DNA of 64,000 bases from Dryas octopetala (taxonomy: Eukaryota > Streptophyta > Magnoliopsida > Rosales > Rosaceae): the NCBI GenBank assembly GCA_963921425.1, contig OY992840.1:7008501-7072500 (forward strand), given 5' to 3'. The notes beneath the pieces were generated by a model. The model saw only the letters and a list, made by a program, of their open reading frames with translations. It did not search any database and was not told where the DNA came from. Shown piece by piece: positions 1 through 12,948 of this stretch; the first letter of the stretch is position 1; each line of letters begins with the position of its first letter. Both the position numbers and the translations under genes were made by a program.

Positions 1-81
1 TCACTTTTTGGGGATGAGTCTAGAGCAACCATTGAAGAAGTTGAAGTTTATTGTAGTCCTCAAATTGCGAGCTTGTACTAA
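1..81 (+). CDS. C-terminal end of an unrecognised protein (partial)
   Basis: From base 1 an open frame reads 26 codons and ends in a TAA stop at 79-81. The tail is acidic and contains GDESRATIEEVEVYCSP, ending ASLY. Nothing upstream is in the window, so domain and function cannot be assigned. The composition and the AT-rich, stop-filled sequence after the TAA fit the last exon of a real gene running in from the left, convergent with the NAC gene. A chance short open frame at the edge cannot be excluded. Confidence 0.4.
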   Translation, partial: SLFGDESRATIEEVEVYCSPQIASLY

Positions 82-2663
82 ACCATAATGGTATACTGAA
101 CTTCTATAACACCCCTTTTCTCTACATGGTTCCCAGCAGCAAATTAAATCATTTTAGGCTCACCCCATTGATCTCAAATTATGCAGAAGAGACTTGCAAA
201 GAAATAGGACCTACCATATTACACCTTCACTGACATGAGCCCTTTTACTTTTCTGATGCAGATACTTCCTCATTTCTTTTTCAACCAACACAAGTGGAGC
301 ATACTCCTAGAACAAAGGAAAGAGTAACCCTAGAGGGATCGATCACATTTCCTGACCACATGATGTGACAATTGATGCGTTAATTAACAATTGGTCATAA
401 TAATAATTGATGTAATAAATATGCATCAACTATCACATCATGCGTTAAATTAATACGGTCCCTTTAGAATTTTCTCAAAAGAAAAAAGTGCGCGCTTATT
501 CGATACTTTAGGCCAAGCAGTAGGTGCTGAGAATGAAGTAGTAGGGGGGCGGGAGAATCTGATTTAAAAAATAATGGTGGGTCTTGGACACAAAAGAGCA
601 AATTATTGGCCTTTCAGGATAGCATTCCTAAAGTGTCACAATAGCATAGTCTCTTTATCAAGATGCTTAACAAGGTGATGGAGGGGGCAGGGAACAATTG
701 GAAAACTTCAGCTGAGAGAAATGTACATTTATTGGAAACTCTCTGGCTGGCACCTTTTAATTTTATGAACTTTCAAGGCATTCTGCCCTTATTAAATCTA
801 TTGTTACAAGCTAAAGTTATAGTTTGTTTCTTTTACTTTAGCGTTCACACCATGAGGTGTGGCACTTTCATAAGAAAATCTGAGTTTGGGGTTGTCTAAA
901 AAGAACTCAGTGGAAGAAGAATGGTTGAAATTTTGATATCATACCCAACAACACCAACTGCCAAATTAGGGAGCAAAATTGAAGTTCCAATTTAATACAA
1001 CTCTTATTCATGCAGAGAGTCCTTTAGTCTGTCTTAGCTTTCATCAGTACATGCATTAACTTCTCTAATGACAATTAGTAATATGGTTTCTAGTCTTTAT
1101 ATATTGTTGTTCTCATGCATCCTAACATTGCTTTCTCTCCAAGTGTGGTATACAACAGGCAACAGCACTTCACACTGTTAATTACCAAATTAAAATAATA
1201 TTCCAGCTTAATTTAAACAGTTCTTATTATTGAACCTTAAAGACAGAACTCTTACAAAGGTTTGCTTTCAGAGGTCATAGCCAAAAATGATGTGAACTCT
1301 AAACTATTGTTGTCCCACATCTCAACACGTAATTTTTTGGGACCCTTTTGTAAACTAAACAAATTTATTATCGTATTGAAGTAGGAGATATTGAGTTTGA
1401 GTCCTGCAACCTCTCGATTATATTGACTTCCATGTGTTTCGTGGTTCGGGTTCCTAATGACTCAAATTTTTTATAACAGTGTAATTGTTCAACTAAAAAT
1501 TTTAAGAGATCCTGAACTCCATTTCCCTTCTAAAGAACAAATAGTACTGGACTTCTCACATGGCAACACCAGCTTAATTAGCTCCCAACCTTTGATTGCA
1601 AGCCATACAAAATAGCAATTCATCAGTTGTAGCTTTAGAGTAGATGAGTGGTGGTAAATGGTAATCTATCACGGGTCCCTCACCCTTATACTTTTCTATG
1701 TAATATCAGATATGCTGTAAGATCTGAAAGTTACAGTGTAATTTTGATTGGAAGATACCAAAATAAAAGATCAAGTGCAATATAGGATGTGAATCTCCAT
1801 ATGATGATGCAATGCAATTCTAGGAGTGAAACTCTTTTTAGCTATCTACCAAAACCCAAGTGACCCCCACCAAGTCCATTGATTATAAACCAACAAAAAG
1901 TTTAAAGAATGTGTCTGCAGAAAGTAACTTATTAATGGAATGGCTTATCAACTCTTAAAAAGTAAACTTTATCACTATCTTTAAATCTTGAGAGAATATT
2001 AAGTTTGTAAAACCTCAATAATTTGACGAAAACAGTGGTTGAAGATGGCCACTTTGGTGGTTGAAAGTTGAGACACAAGTACAGTCTTCAGTTCACATGC
2101 CCAACCACTTTTCTCTTTTTTCTCTTTAGTCTTTACCTTGCATACTTACAAACTTAATATTCTTTGCCTTTTAAAAGTGCAAAGTAGTTAAAATAGATCA
2201 ACCATTAGAAGGCAAGAAGCAAGAGAACTAAACAATGGCTGTTTACTGCTGTAATACAAGGAATCAATATATAATGATGCTTCCAAATGCACAAGGCATA
2301 GAAAATTACACTGTATATATATAACCACAAGGTAGCTTACATTTAAAAAGCTTACATTGTAAAAAAGTACAGCTATTCCAAAACCAACTCCTGGTGCAAT
2401 CGATAAAAGTGATTATCACCCAGGGATACTAATTGACAGCATAATAATAAAATCATAGCTGGCTTCTGAAACAACTCCAGACAACTGATTAGGTACAGAT
2501 AGTACTTTTGCAGAGAAAACAAACCATTCATTATATGTAAAAGAAGAGTACTAATCATTTTTTACTACCAAGAACCAACGTTAAAAGGCGTTGTCTTGGA
2601 TATCCCTTCCGGATGACGCAATACATTGTAGTCCAGTTGATCAATCCTGCACCGGTGAAACCC
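82..2663. other. Intergenic, no gene seen
   Basis: AT-rich sequence between the left-edge partial gene and the 3' end of the NAC gene. Open frames here are short, lack recognisable domains and are not joined by plausible splice sites. The part just right of base 81 and the part just left of 2664 probably hold the 3' UTRs of the two convergent genes. I see no tRNA, snRNA or clear transposon ends. Confidence 0.5.
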
Positions 2664-4691
2664 CTATATCACAATGATCATATTGTCGTCCTGCAACCAT
2701 AGACCTCCAAGTTCCCCCAAACTCCCATCTGCGCTCACTTGCCTGCAAATTGGAGCTTGGTTATCCCATGTTTCAGACCCTGCATTGAAAAAAAAGAGCC
2801 ACAATGATCTTTCATTCTTTCTTTTCTTTTCAGAAGTGTTTTGGGTATCCCAGTGAACTAGTCTGGTCAAAACCTTCAAAATGCATTTCCTCATTCCCAC
2901 AATAACCCATGTAGTCTGTGTGTCCTGAGAAAGGTGACATGCCGCCTATTTGACTCAGATCATCCGCCATTCTAACATCCCCGGTGAAATTTGAGAATGA
3001 AGAACTAGGCGAAATTTCACTGTGTTCATATGACTGCCATGGCGACATTGCGCTTGGAAACTCACACTGCGGAAAGTAATCAGGCATGGCATTTCGTAAC
3101 TGTGGGTAGTCCTGCAGTAAGCCCAAGGAAAAATATTTGAGAAAGCTATAACAATATGAACATTAAGTCCTTGAAACTTCTTCTTACTTTTCTCACATCA
3201 ATACCTTTGAAGAATCAAGAATTAAATCAGGTGAGACCCAGAAGTCTGCAGGATTGGTCTCTCTTAAAGCTGGCTCAAACTGCGCCATTGGACTAACTCC
3301 ATATGGTGAAGTAATATGGCTTGAATAACAACTCTCATTATACAGGTAACTCCCTTGAGATGATATATCAGCAGAGATGTTCAAGGGCTCGTTCGAGATC
3401 GTTGTTGAGGTCAAATCCCCATTGCTCGAAGTACTGCCTACCCTCTTGGGCTTGGGTTCTCCATGGGAATCATTCGTCCTCTGTGCATGCTCATTCTTTT
3501 TAACAACACGACACAAAGCAAAAACTCCCTGCAAAGATTATCAAAATGCCAAATACAACTTCATTTTTTTGAATTTATAAGCATCAAAAGCTCTTTAAAA
3601 TGGATAATTTCAGCATTAAGCTATTGAGACTGTTTAACAGACAAATGTATATGAAGCTAAACCATTTCATGAGATTTTGGATGTACCTGATGACCTGGTG
3701 ACCCTTGGGGAAGATCATCACAGAGGCGGTACTCATGCATGATCCAGTCCGTTCGATCCCCTAAAGGAGCACGACCACGATAGAAAACAAGGGTCTTGCG
3801 ATATCCGGTCACAGTGCTGGACTGACAGACAACCTTCCGATCTTTTCCAGTGGCTTTCCAGTAACCAGCCTTAGTAGCTCTGTTTGTTCTCGAACCATTT
3901 GGGTACTTTCGATCCCGTGGACAGAAGAAGAACCATTCCATATCTCTTCTTGGAAGGAATGATTTTTCTGCAATAAAAAAACTCATATATATCAAATTGC
4001 TAAACTTTCTCAATCCAACATTGAATCCCATGGCATATTATTGAAAAACTAATTGGAATTTGAAAAGAAAACAACTTTCACTGTTTTTGTTCTTTATTTA
4101 ACTTGGAAATGTTATAGGGGAATATCTAAAGCCAATTAACTTGGCTTTTTGGAAGAAAAAAGGCCACATGCCCAGTCAGAAAAAGATGTTAGCACAGGTT
4201 TAGTCCATAAAAAAAGAAGAAGAAAAGAAGTCCAAATAAACAAAAATGAAAAATCAGCTTTCTGGCATTTTCTGTCCAAATTGGTTTAGAATTTGAAACC
4301 CCATTAATACCTGCTTAAAGCCATTATATTTTTCTCTTACCAGTTACCAACTTGACCCACAATGCAAATGAACGACAATATATATAATACTAACATGATC
4401 CATTTTCCTGTGACAGCATAGCTCATACAAACTCATTGCAGTTCATTCAATCTCAGAAGAAACCAAAACACTAGGCAAAAATGCAATGAAATCATTACTT
4501 GCAAAAGGGTTAAAAACATTGACTTAACCATTACCTGGCAACTCCCAAGGGTCGAATTTATACAAATCGATCACAGGGATTACTTCCAGCTCAAATTCAA
4601 GCCCCTCCACTTTTCTTTTAAGGTAATATCCCACCAATTCCTCATCAGTTGGGTGGAACCTGAAACCTGGTGGAAGTGATGCTGCTCCCAT
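2664..4691 (-). CDS. NAC-domain transcription factor, NAC071/NAC096-like
   Basis: Exons on the minus strand are 4691-4535, 3967-3687, 3528-3205, 3111-2874 and 2779-2664. All have GT-AG introns with matching phases and total 371 codons plus stop. The N-terminal ~165 residues hold all five NAC subdomains: [19 protein letters not shown] (A), [17 protein letters not shown] (B), the [20 protein letters not shown] block running into [12 protein letters not shown] (C, DNA-contacting), a [21 protein letters not shown] block (D) and [11 protein letters not shown] (E). The C-terminal half is Ser/Asn-rich and acidic, as in NAC activation regions, and closes with [14 protein letters not shown]. The start at 4691 is the only Met in front of subdomain A. 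By family it is a nuclear, DNA-binding homo- or heterodimer. The NAC071/096/011 clade acts in wound, vascular and ABA responses in Arabidopsis, and the orthology is inferred. If the last intron (2873-2780) is retained the protein ends early at 2830. Confidence 0.93.
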
Positions 4692-6115
4692 GACTGCACT
4701 TCCCTAACTCTATCCAATGCTCCAAAATAGCCCAAATATTTTTTTCTGAAGAAAATTAGTAATACTTATAACAATAGCAGAGAGGTAGGAAGTTTATGGG
4801 GAGTAATATGAAAATTCTAGCTAAGTGCCCACACTGTATCTATTAAAGATCTGGAAGATCCAAAAATAGAAGCTTTTATCAACAATAGATTTCTTGTCAA
4901 GAGTTGAGTAAAACTTCCACAGAATGCACCCGCTGAACAGCAGAATCATTGTCTTTGGAAATGTGCTCCTTATGATCAATGTGTCACCCCACACCAACCC
5001 CCCTCACAATTTTGTTTAATTCCCAAAAATGAAAATATGAAAAGGAACACAATTTAGACCTTTGAAGCAACACCCAGAAGCTGATATTGCTCAAATGCCA
5101 CAATTAGACTGAAACCCTTGTACCCAAACCCAAAACTAGTTAGAACTTCCAAAACTGGAACCTATCGCAATACCCAGAAGCCAAAACCATCTAAAACTTG
5201 TTAAAGTTAGAAAATTTTGAATTGGGTGGCAGTGGCAGTTGGGAAAAAAGAAAAAGAATATGACCCGTGGTATTGGTAGAACAACAACAGTCGGTGTCAA
5301 AAGGAAAACAAAGTGGAAGAAGAGGAGGAAGTGGAGGAAGAGTAAAAAAGAGTGGGAAGTGGGGTGTGTTATATATAGGATTTGAGGGGAACCAACAGTC
5401 CAAAAATACACACAGAAACACCGAAAGTTTTAAGATTGCTTGTCTGACGCATACACAAAATTCCAATGCGCTCTGGCCCCACATCCACATAGCTTGAACT
5501 CCGTTCACACCCTGCAGTTTTATTCCCCCGCCAGATTCACTTGCGACCGTTACTTCATAGCTCCAATTTTTTTTTTTTTTTTTGTTAAATTCAAAGGAGG
5601 CTAGTCTAATAAAGGAGAAGGAGCAAGTGCTAATTCTCACCTTAGATGCAAGTTTAAATGCTCTTTACCACTAAAATTACAAACTTTAACAATGGTTCCA
5701 ATGTTGTATTGGAAAACAATAAACTAAAAAAGTGACAAAAAATCACATGCATGACAATTGTCATTTAGGAAATGTCACACATCCAACTATTTAAAACAAA
5801 TTTAAAAGTTAAAAATAGTATGATAATTACATATTACTCCCTTTCAAATTGGTTCCTTTTTTTTTTTTTTTTTAATAAATCATCTCTCATTCTGGGGCGA
5901 AGACACTAGTTCGCTAATCTGGGAAGTAGCCAAATGGTCCAGATTATTTTCTCTTCTTCCAAATCTTTTTACAGTTCGAAATATCTCAGCTGACCGTTAA
6001 TTTCTATCTCCAATCAACTTCAATGAGCATATCTAGCTCATTTCAACCACTATCTGTAACCCACTTCAACCTATCTTAAGCTCACTTTTCTTTTCTTATT
6101 TAGCTCATTATCTTA
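4692..6115. other. NAC upstream region, promoter/5' UTR
   Basis: No gene seen. The segment just upstream of the NAC start carries purine-rich sequence (about 5290-5345, GGAAGAAGAGGAGG type) and a poly-T stretch near 5566-5583. On the minus strand this is the pyrimidine-rich leader often found in plant 5' UTRs. Open frames across 5136-5640 are low-complexity consequences of this composition. The transcription start cannot be fixed from sequence alone. Confidence 0.4.
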
Positions 6116-6722
6116 GGGCTCGTTTGAAATTGTTGTTGGACAATCAAAAGTTGTTGTAAATGACAGTTTTAGGTCACTTACAACAGTTTTGGTGTTTGGT
6201 AACAAAACCAAAAACAGTAGTGCCTCACTATTTTAAGTCACTAACTACAGTTTTGAAAAGTAGTTATCCACCTGCTTTTCGCCTCACTATTTTAAGTCAC
6301 TAACTACAGTTTTGAAAAGTAGTTATCCACCTGCTTTTCAAAACTATACTTAATGAAAGTTGTGGGTCTAATTAATAAAAAATTTGTCTAATATATCCTT
6401 AATTTTCTATACAAAATAACAAAGGATCATCCCCAATATTTTTTTGTACCATTAAAATTATAATATACCTACAAAAATAATATGCATACTTATTTAATGA
6501 TTTTGTTTTTAACAATTTTAATCTTAATATAAATTTGTAAACAAAAAATTATAAACAGTTAAAAGACCGGTTTTTTACCAAACAAATAAGTCAAAAGCAT
6601 TTTAAGTATCATGTCTATTTTTTTAATTATAAACATCCAACTGGTTTACTTTACAGCTGACTTTATTTCACAATTTTTTTACTTCACACCAGTTTTTTTC
6701 TCACAGAAATACCAAACTAAGT
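6116..6722. mobile_element. Non-autonomous TIR element (MITE-like)
   Basis: The left end GGGCTCGTTTGAAATT and the reverse complement of the right end, CTTAGTTTGGTATTTC, are imperfect inverted repeats of the kind that end in (G)TTTGG. TCTTA flanks both sides and may be the target duplication. No coding capacity. Internally there is a perfect 59-bp tandem duplication at 6222-6339. Superfamily is not certain. Confidence 0.5.
6222..6339. repeat. 59-bp tandem duplication
   Basis: The unit beginning GCCTCACTATTTTAAGTCAC occurs at 6222-6280 and again at 6281-6339 with no visible difference. The identity implies a recent duplication inside the MITE-like element around it. Confidence 0.85.
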
Positions 6723-6828
6723 CTTAGTCTTATACCTTTAAGATTTGGGTTTTTTAATTAAAAGTCCAAAATGAGAAAGAAAGTTAAGTCAAACTTTAGT
6801 CGGTCCAAAACTTAAGTAGAAACTCAAA

Positions 6829-7140
6829 TTGTTCACCGAGTGCTCGACAAACCCACCGAGCACTCGGTGAAGCATCTGTTGAGTGCTCAGCACTTGCAGA
6901 TGCAACCCACATCTACAAGCTAACCTACATCTGCAAGTAAGAAATATGCATCTTCAAGAAAAAAAAAAATGCACCTGCAAGCAAAAAAGATGCATATGCA
7001 AACAAATAAATGCACCTGCAAGCAAAAAAAGAAGCATCTGCAAGTAAAAAGCACCGAGTGCTCTCCCTGCCGATTCCTCAGTTCATTGTCGAGTGCTCGG
7101 CTCGGCAGTGTAGTTTTTCTGCTCCGCGTCCGCATACACA
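6829..7140. repeat. GAGTGCTCGG-bounded repeat with short tandem array
   Basis: Two clusters of the palindrome-like word CACCGAGTGCTC / GAGCACTCGGTG lie near 6836-6892 and 7051-7106. Between them (about 6940-7050) a degenerate 20-24-bp unit of the form TGCACCTGCAAGCAAAAAA recurs four to five times, with ATGCATCTGCAAG variants. The same CACCGAGCACTC and GAGTGCTTGG words recur near 58130-58165 beside CATCTGCA motifs, so this looks like a dispersed element. No coding sequence is present. Confidence 0.5.
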
Positions 7141-7509
7141 CATAAATTGGACTGAAACTTAATTCTTTATTTTGCTGAATTTTCAGTTAAAATTATTTCA
7201 AAAACTGAATTTATAAGTAATTTATTATTAAAATTTCATTCCACCCAAACTTTGGAGCCTGCCATGCATGCACTCATCTCACATACTCTACATTTTCTCC
7301 ACCTTAACCCATAACATAAGAAGCCAATGCTTTGGTCCAGGATTATGATTATAAGAGATAGTTTACTCGAACGATGGGATAACTTAAGCATCATCTTATG
7401 CACATGCATTGTGCGTGAGGAGTCATTTTTCTAATTAGTACGTATGAGAAATAAATAAATCACTTCAAATTATGTTATACAATATTTAGTATAATATATG
7501 TTTATCTCA

Positions 7510-7883
7510 GTAATGATCACCCGCTCACCATAGAGCCGGAATTCCCCGCTCACCTAACCACCCGCTCACCACAGAGCGAGGAATTCAATGATCAGGACTG
7601 TCCATTTTTTAGGTCAATCCTTAAGGGTCGTCCCTGTAAAAAATCAGTCAAATCGATAATTGTTTGGTCCTATAAACTTTGCAGACAAATACAATTCGTG
7701 AAATAAGGTTTAAATGATGTTGACAGTAACACATTGACTAAACACTTTCCGATTTGACTGATTTTTTGCATGGGTGATTTTTGAATGATTATCTAAAATA
7801 TGAACAGTTCCGATTATTGAAATTCATAACTGGGTGGTTAAGTAAGCGGGGAATTCCCCACTCTATGTTGAGCGAGTGATTAT
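7510..7883. mobile_element. MITE with ~52-bp terminal inverted repeats
   Basis: The left arm reads ATGATCACCCGCTCACCATA then GGAATTCCCCGCTCACCTAA then CCACCC. The right arm (about 7831-7883) is its inverted copy with few mismatches: GGGTGGTTAAGTAAGCGGGG then AATTCCCCACTCTATG then GAGCGAGTGATTATT. A partial second copy of the left arm follows at 7561-7592. The interior carries AATCAGTCAAATCG and GATTTGACTGATTTTTTGCA words. No open frame of note. The target duplication is not clear. Confidence 0.75.
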
Positions 7884-9988
7884 TTTTTATATTTACCTTA
7901 TCATCAAATGGCTATGTATGGTATTTTATAAGCAGAGATTCAAAATTATGATCCATCTAGACCTCCTTGTACTTTTTTTCTTTTTATGTGAAATACTTTA
8001 CATCTATATATGTTAGTTTTGGGTGTCACAATGTACATGTGGAATGTGGATATATGATATATCCTATTGTTTATTTATCATCAGAAATAGCACGCAGAGT
8101 GAAGTGTATCATTGGGAAAATTTGTACTAAATCTAGTGGCTCTTTTTCTTCGGTGACTTCCACCTCAAGTCATATATCTCTTGGCGAGGACTATGACTTT
8201 CATGAAGCTCTTATATTAGTAGTTGGTGAATATTGACAAAATTATCATTATTTTCCTTAAACAGACGTTTATGGATTACAAATAGATTCTCAAAAAGACA
8301 AAGGGATATTTTGAGGCCTATTAAGTTGTAGGATGCAAGTCTAGTCACTCAAATTATAATGATTTCTTATCTTCTTGAACCCTCTTAATCCTTTTGCTTT
8401 TAGGCTTGTTTATGTACCTTATGTCGCAAACATGTGCTTTCTCATATTACTCAAAATACATATATTATTTTTCTTTTGTATAATGTCAAATGGAGCAGGT
8501 CAAATTTATTTTTGACCCATTTGAAAGAAATCTGTTGATGATTAAAATTGGCTAAACTTAAATTTATAAAATCACACAAACACACAAGAAAACACGAATT
8601 CAAATGCTGGTGAATGTAATTATTTTTTCTTATGTAAGTTTTGATTGATATCGACCGTATCTTTTCACCCATTCCGAATTTTGAAGCTCCATAAAAAATG
8701 TAAGTTCTTCTTTCACTTTTCTCATGCAATAGACCCTAAAGAAAATTAAAATATCTAATTCAAAATTAATTGGCAATATAAAAAGAGGCTCAAGACCTTT
8801 AAAAGTACTTACACAAGGCTATAATTATTCAATGTGAAACAACACACTACACATTCCCACATACTCACATACTCTTCTTTAATTGTATTCTACAAGAAAT
8901 GTTAGCGTCATCAATTGTTTACATATGTATAAATGATTAATAGTCGTTGATTAATGTAGTGTGTGGATCTAACATATTAACAGAGTCCTCTCATGAGCAC
9001 TCAAGTTGTGAGGACCTTTTGGATACTATATATACAATGATTCATGATGTATATCTTATATTAAAACATCTCTATACATTAATACATGATGCTTATCTTA
9101 TATTAGAACGTCTCTATGTGTCAATATATAATGTACATTCTATAACATAATATTTTCGTGCACGTATAGGATATTCATCATATATCGTCGTATAATGTCC
9201 GAGTTCAAATCAGATCTCACAACCGGGTGAACTTTAGTTTACATTATCATTCAACGCGTATATGATTATCATTCGATATGTGTACTGCAGTGTGGAGGGT
9301 AGCTAAACTTAACCAGCACTGATTGTGGCATTTGGATTTCCATGTAGCTGCTGCAGTAGTCCAAAGCAAGCTCCTTCAATCCACGTCATTGTGAGTCGGA
9401 CAAAAGCACTTTTCTCCTTATTATATTGGAAGTGCTTGTGTCATCTTCTTGATCCCGCGTCCGTCCAAAAACCAAAGTAGCTAGCAAAAGTGCTTACTCA
9501 GTTTTTCAACTTTTTGGAATGGCCCAAACACGCCTTAGTGGGACCATAAAAGTCTCGGTTGAATTCGCTTATTCACATACATATTGTACATGAAAAAGCC
9601 TAAAGCTCAGTTGTTGATCGGCTTTAAGTGGGACCAACTAAGCCCAATGCTTACAAATAAGTGCTTTGATTTGATTGAACTCTTTACCTTTTTACATTTG
9701 TAAACCTTAAAAAATGTGGAGTTAAATTCTTGCTTTTGGCCTAGGCAAAGGTGTGCTTGCTCTTACACAGTTACATGTCTATCGGAAATAGTTACACCGG
9801 TAGACCAAAGGTGGAACTATTTATACAGGACCACAGTTTGTGATCCCAGGATATTTTATTTATTTTACTGTGGCGATGGGGATTGTTATATTAAGCTTAT
9901 ATAGTAAGCCAAGTTACATGTGGTTAAAAAAAATTCACTTTGGCTTTCATGGTTCAAAAAGTTACAATCAAAATGTAGTTTATTTTTA
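7884..9988. other. Intergenic, no gene seen
   Basis: AT-rich sequence with repeated TATATTA-type stretches. An open frame of 89 codons at 7967-8236 has no domain I recognise and no supporting splice structure. Around 9370-9700 there are MITE-like fragments (AAAGTGCTT words, GGCCCAAACACGCC). I cannot support a gene. Confidence 0.4.
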
Positions 9989-10386
9989 GGGCTATTATAA
10001 AGTATCCCTCTCAAGTTTGTCTTCATTTTTTCAATGTACTACATGTAGTTTTCAATTTAAATCAATGTGGCCAATGCAACCCTTCTGTTAAGTTTGACCG
10101 ATTGATCAACTGTTAATATGTGTGACTCTTTATGGGTCGGCCACTCAATTGATGTGAACTCAACACAGAGGATTGAATTTCTCTCCTCCCCCTCTACTTC
10201 TGCAAATCCACCCCCGTCAAACCCCTTTTCTTTTTATTCTCTCTCTCTCTCATTCTCTCATTCTTCTTTTCTTGATCCTGATTCACCCCCTTCTAAAACC
10301 TTCTTCTTTTCTCTCTCTCTCTCTCTCTCTCTTTAGCTCTCACATTCTTCTGCAAATCCACCTCCATCAAACCCCTTTTCTTTTTA

Positions 10387-10423
<37 letters not shown>

Positions 10424-10808
10424 CCATTCTCTCATTCTTCTTTTCTTGATCATGATCCACCCCCCTTCTCAAACCTTCTTTTCTCTCTTTCTCTCTCTAG
10501 CTCTCACATTCTTTTGCAGATTCACCCCCGCTCAAACTCTCCTTCTATTTCTATTTCTAAATTATTATCTGTTGTTATTGTCCACCTAGTGCCAACTGGG
10601 TTTCCACTTAAAAATAATAATAATCTCACGCATTTTGTGTCACCGCTTAACGGTTGACCAAACGGTCAACTTAAATGAAGTTTGGCAATAGCCAATAGGT
10701 GATATTGACTTAAATTGAAAACTATATGTATTACATTACAAAAAAAAAACCCTATGAGGGGGATTGAAAATGATAGCAAACCTAGGAGGGTTACTTTGTA
10801 ATTAGCCC
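9989..10808. mobile_element. Mutator-type MITE, perfect 9-bp TSD
   Basis: The ends GGGCTATTATAAAGTATCCC and, read inward from the right, GGGCTAATTACAAAGTAACC are long imperfect inverted repeats. They are flanked by the identical 9-bp duplication TTATTTTTA (9980-9988 and 10809-10817), the signature of Mutator superfamily insertion. The interior (about 10180-10560) holds three diverged direct copies of a pyrimidine-rich unit with CT microsatellites and the word TGCAAATCCACC. Open frames there are CT-repeat translations and not genes. Confidence 0.8.
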
Positions 10809-12369
10809 TTATTTTTATTTTTATTTTTTATATTAAAAAGAATCAAACTTTTAACATATTATAATTATAATTTAATATTCTATTTTTTATCACCACTTAC
10901 ATTAATTTGATGCTACCTTCTGTTATGTCGCCGCTACATGATCAAACCATTAAAACCAAAATAAACCATAGGAGTTTATTGCAACTTCTTAAATTATAGC
11001 GAAGTTGAGTTTCAGAGGTAAAATACGTGTCAAAAAATTTAATTTGTGACAAAATCTCAAACATGGTATAATTTGGAGGTGATATTTCATATTTGTAATA
11101 AGTAATAACCCTTTCTAGTAAGTAATGCTGTAATGGGACTCTATGCTTTTTACGGTAGGAAAGGGACAAAAAGGAATCAGATTGATGTCTGCAATGGGCC
11201 ATGTGGAGCTTTTGGCTACTCTTACAAGCCTAATAGTTCAATAATAACTTCAAATGTGGCTTACTAGTAAATGGCTTTTCACACTAGGAGAAAAGAATAG
11301 AGAGATCAAAATCGCTTTTGGCAGCTGAACAGTGATCAAAATTTTAATTTGTGCTGACTATTTTTTGCCCATTTGAGTTGCACAAATTGAGGCATTTGGA
11401 AAATTGTTGTAGGTAGAGTTTTTATAGAAACTGTTGATGCAAGGTACTATTGGTTAAACTAATCACCATGGGACATGGCTACTTTGGTGGATGCTTGTCA
11501 CTACTTATTGAAAAGAGATTGGGTCTGCAAGCTCTCTCATGTCTATAGAGAGAAGAATTTGCTGCTGATAAATTGGCTCAGTTGGGCCATGGTTCCAACT
11601 CAAAGATCGATTAATTAGTTGTCTATCTCGAAAAAAAAAAAGATTAATTAGTTGCATGTCAAAATCTTCCTTTAACATTTTCTTTCTAGAAAGGATTAAT
11701 AAAGATCTTTTTTTGGTAAGGGATTAATAAAGATCTTTGACCATATAAAAATATAAAATTGAAATGACTTAAGCCGAATGCATGAATTCCCACTTGATCG
11801 AATTTAATTTGGGATAAATTATATTTTTTAGAAGAAAGAATAAAGTTGTTTCGGAATAAAAATATACATTAAAGAATAATACTATGTAACTATTTAATAG
11901 AGGTACATTGAATTTATATGGATTGATTATATATACTATGTGGCTTTGTTATGGTTATATATAATGATTTTTAACTCCTACTTATGTAAGATTCACCAAA
12001 GTGGATTTACCTTTATTAAAAATGTGGTATGTGGTCAGCAAGATACTCAATAAATGTATGTCGTTTGAGACTTGTATATAATTATTTTTCTAATATAAAT
12101 TTTAAATATTAAAATGACCTAAACTCATAAAACTTAATTCTAAAACTCAATGAATAAAAAAATTAACAAAAAGAATCAACAAAGAATTCTATTTTCAATA
12201 TTGATTAATTAACATTACTCCTCATCACAACTATATATAAATAGCTGTAATAAGCTGTGATCATTGCCTCAAAGTAAATGAAATCTAGGTGTACATGCAT
12301 GTAGTGTATATGGTGAAAGTTGGTGAGGCTTGTTTAGGTGTGAAATGGAGTGAATGGAAAAGATGGTCA

Positions 12370-12420
<51 letters not shown>

Positions 12421-12948
12421 GTGAATGAAGGATACAAATCGAAGAAATAAGGGAAGTATGTTATTTTATGGGGAATTGGAAAATGAGAATCGAGAAGATC
12501 ACCTTATCTTGCTTATCTTGGTCCTTGTTTGTCTACTGCTTTCGGTCCTTTTGTCTGGTGGTGCAACTGTACATCAATGGCAACTGTAACACACACAAAC
12601 AGACACATGCACAAAAATGTCATTATATGGCAGACTAATGCTCCAAAGAAAATGGGTCTGGGTTCAACCCCTAAATTCAACTTGGCAATAAATGCATGGA
12701 CAAAGAAGAAAGCCATCTCATGATTTGCGTTTGGATTTGGACAAGCTTGCATGATAAAATTGCTTGAGTTAATTAATTTGTACTCCATTAGCTTCCATTG
12801 CTTAGAGGAAGATCAATTTCATTGTAGTTTTGATTCTTAATATTATTACATTTCTTTTATCCGGTAAAATTTATATTTTTCGAAAATTATTTCCGGACAT
12901 CATGTCCATTGAACAACTTATAAATTTTGTAAGTGGAGATTTTCTTAC
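10809..12948. other. Intergenic with CT microsatellite
   Basis: No gene seen. Notable items are a (CT)n microsatellite at about 12374-12417 and several poly-A/T runs. The short open frames at 12513-12788 lack domain features. Confidence 0.4.

Noticed and set aside
5136-5640. Overlapping minus-strand frames of 91-149 codons upstream of the NAC gene
   Set aside because: Phe/Pro/Leu-rich translations of a CT-rich leader, no domain, and located in the NAC promoter/5' UTR.
7967-8236. Possible small gene of 89 codons
   Set aside because: No recognisable domain, weak start context and AT-rich surroundings; probably chance or a TE remnant.
10118-10589. Ser/Leu/Phe-rich open frames
   Set aside because: Translations of CT microsatellites inside a Mutator MITE.
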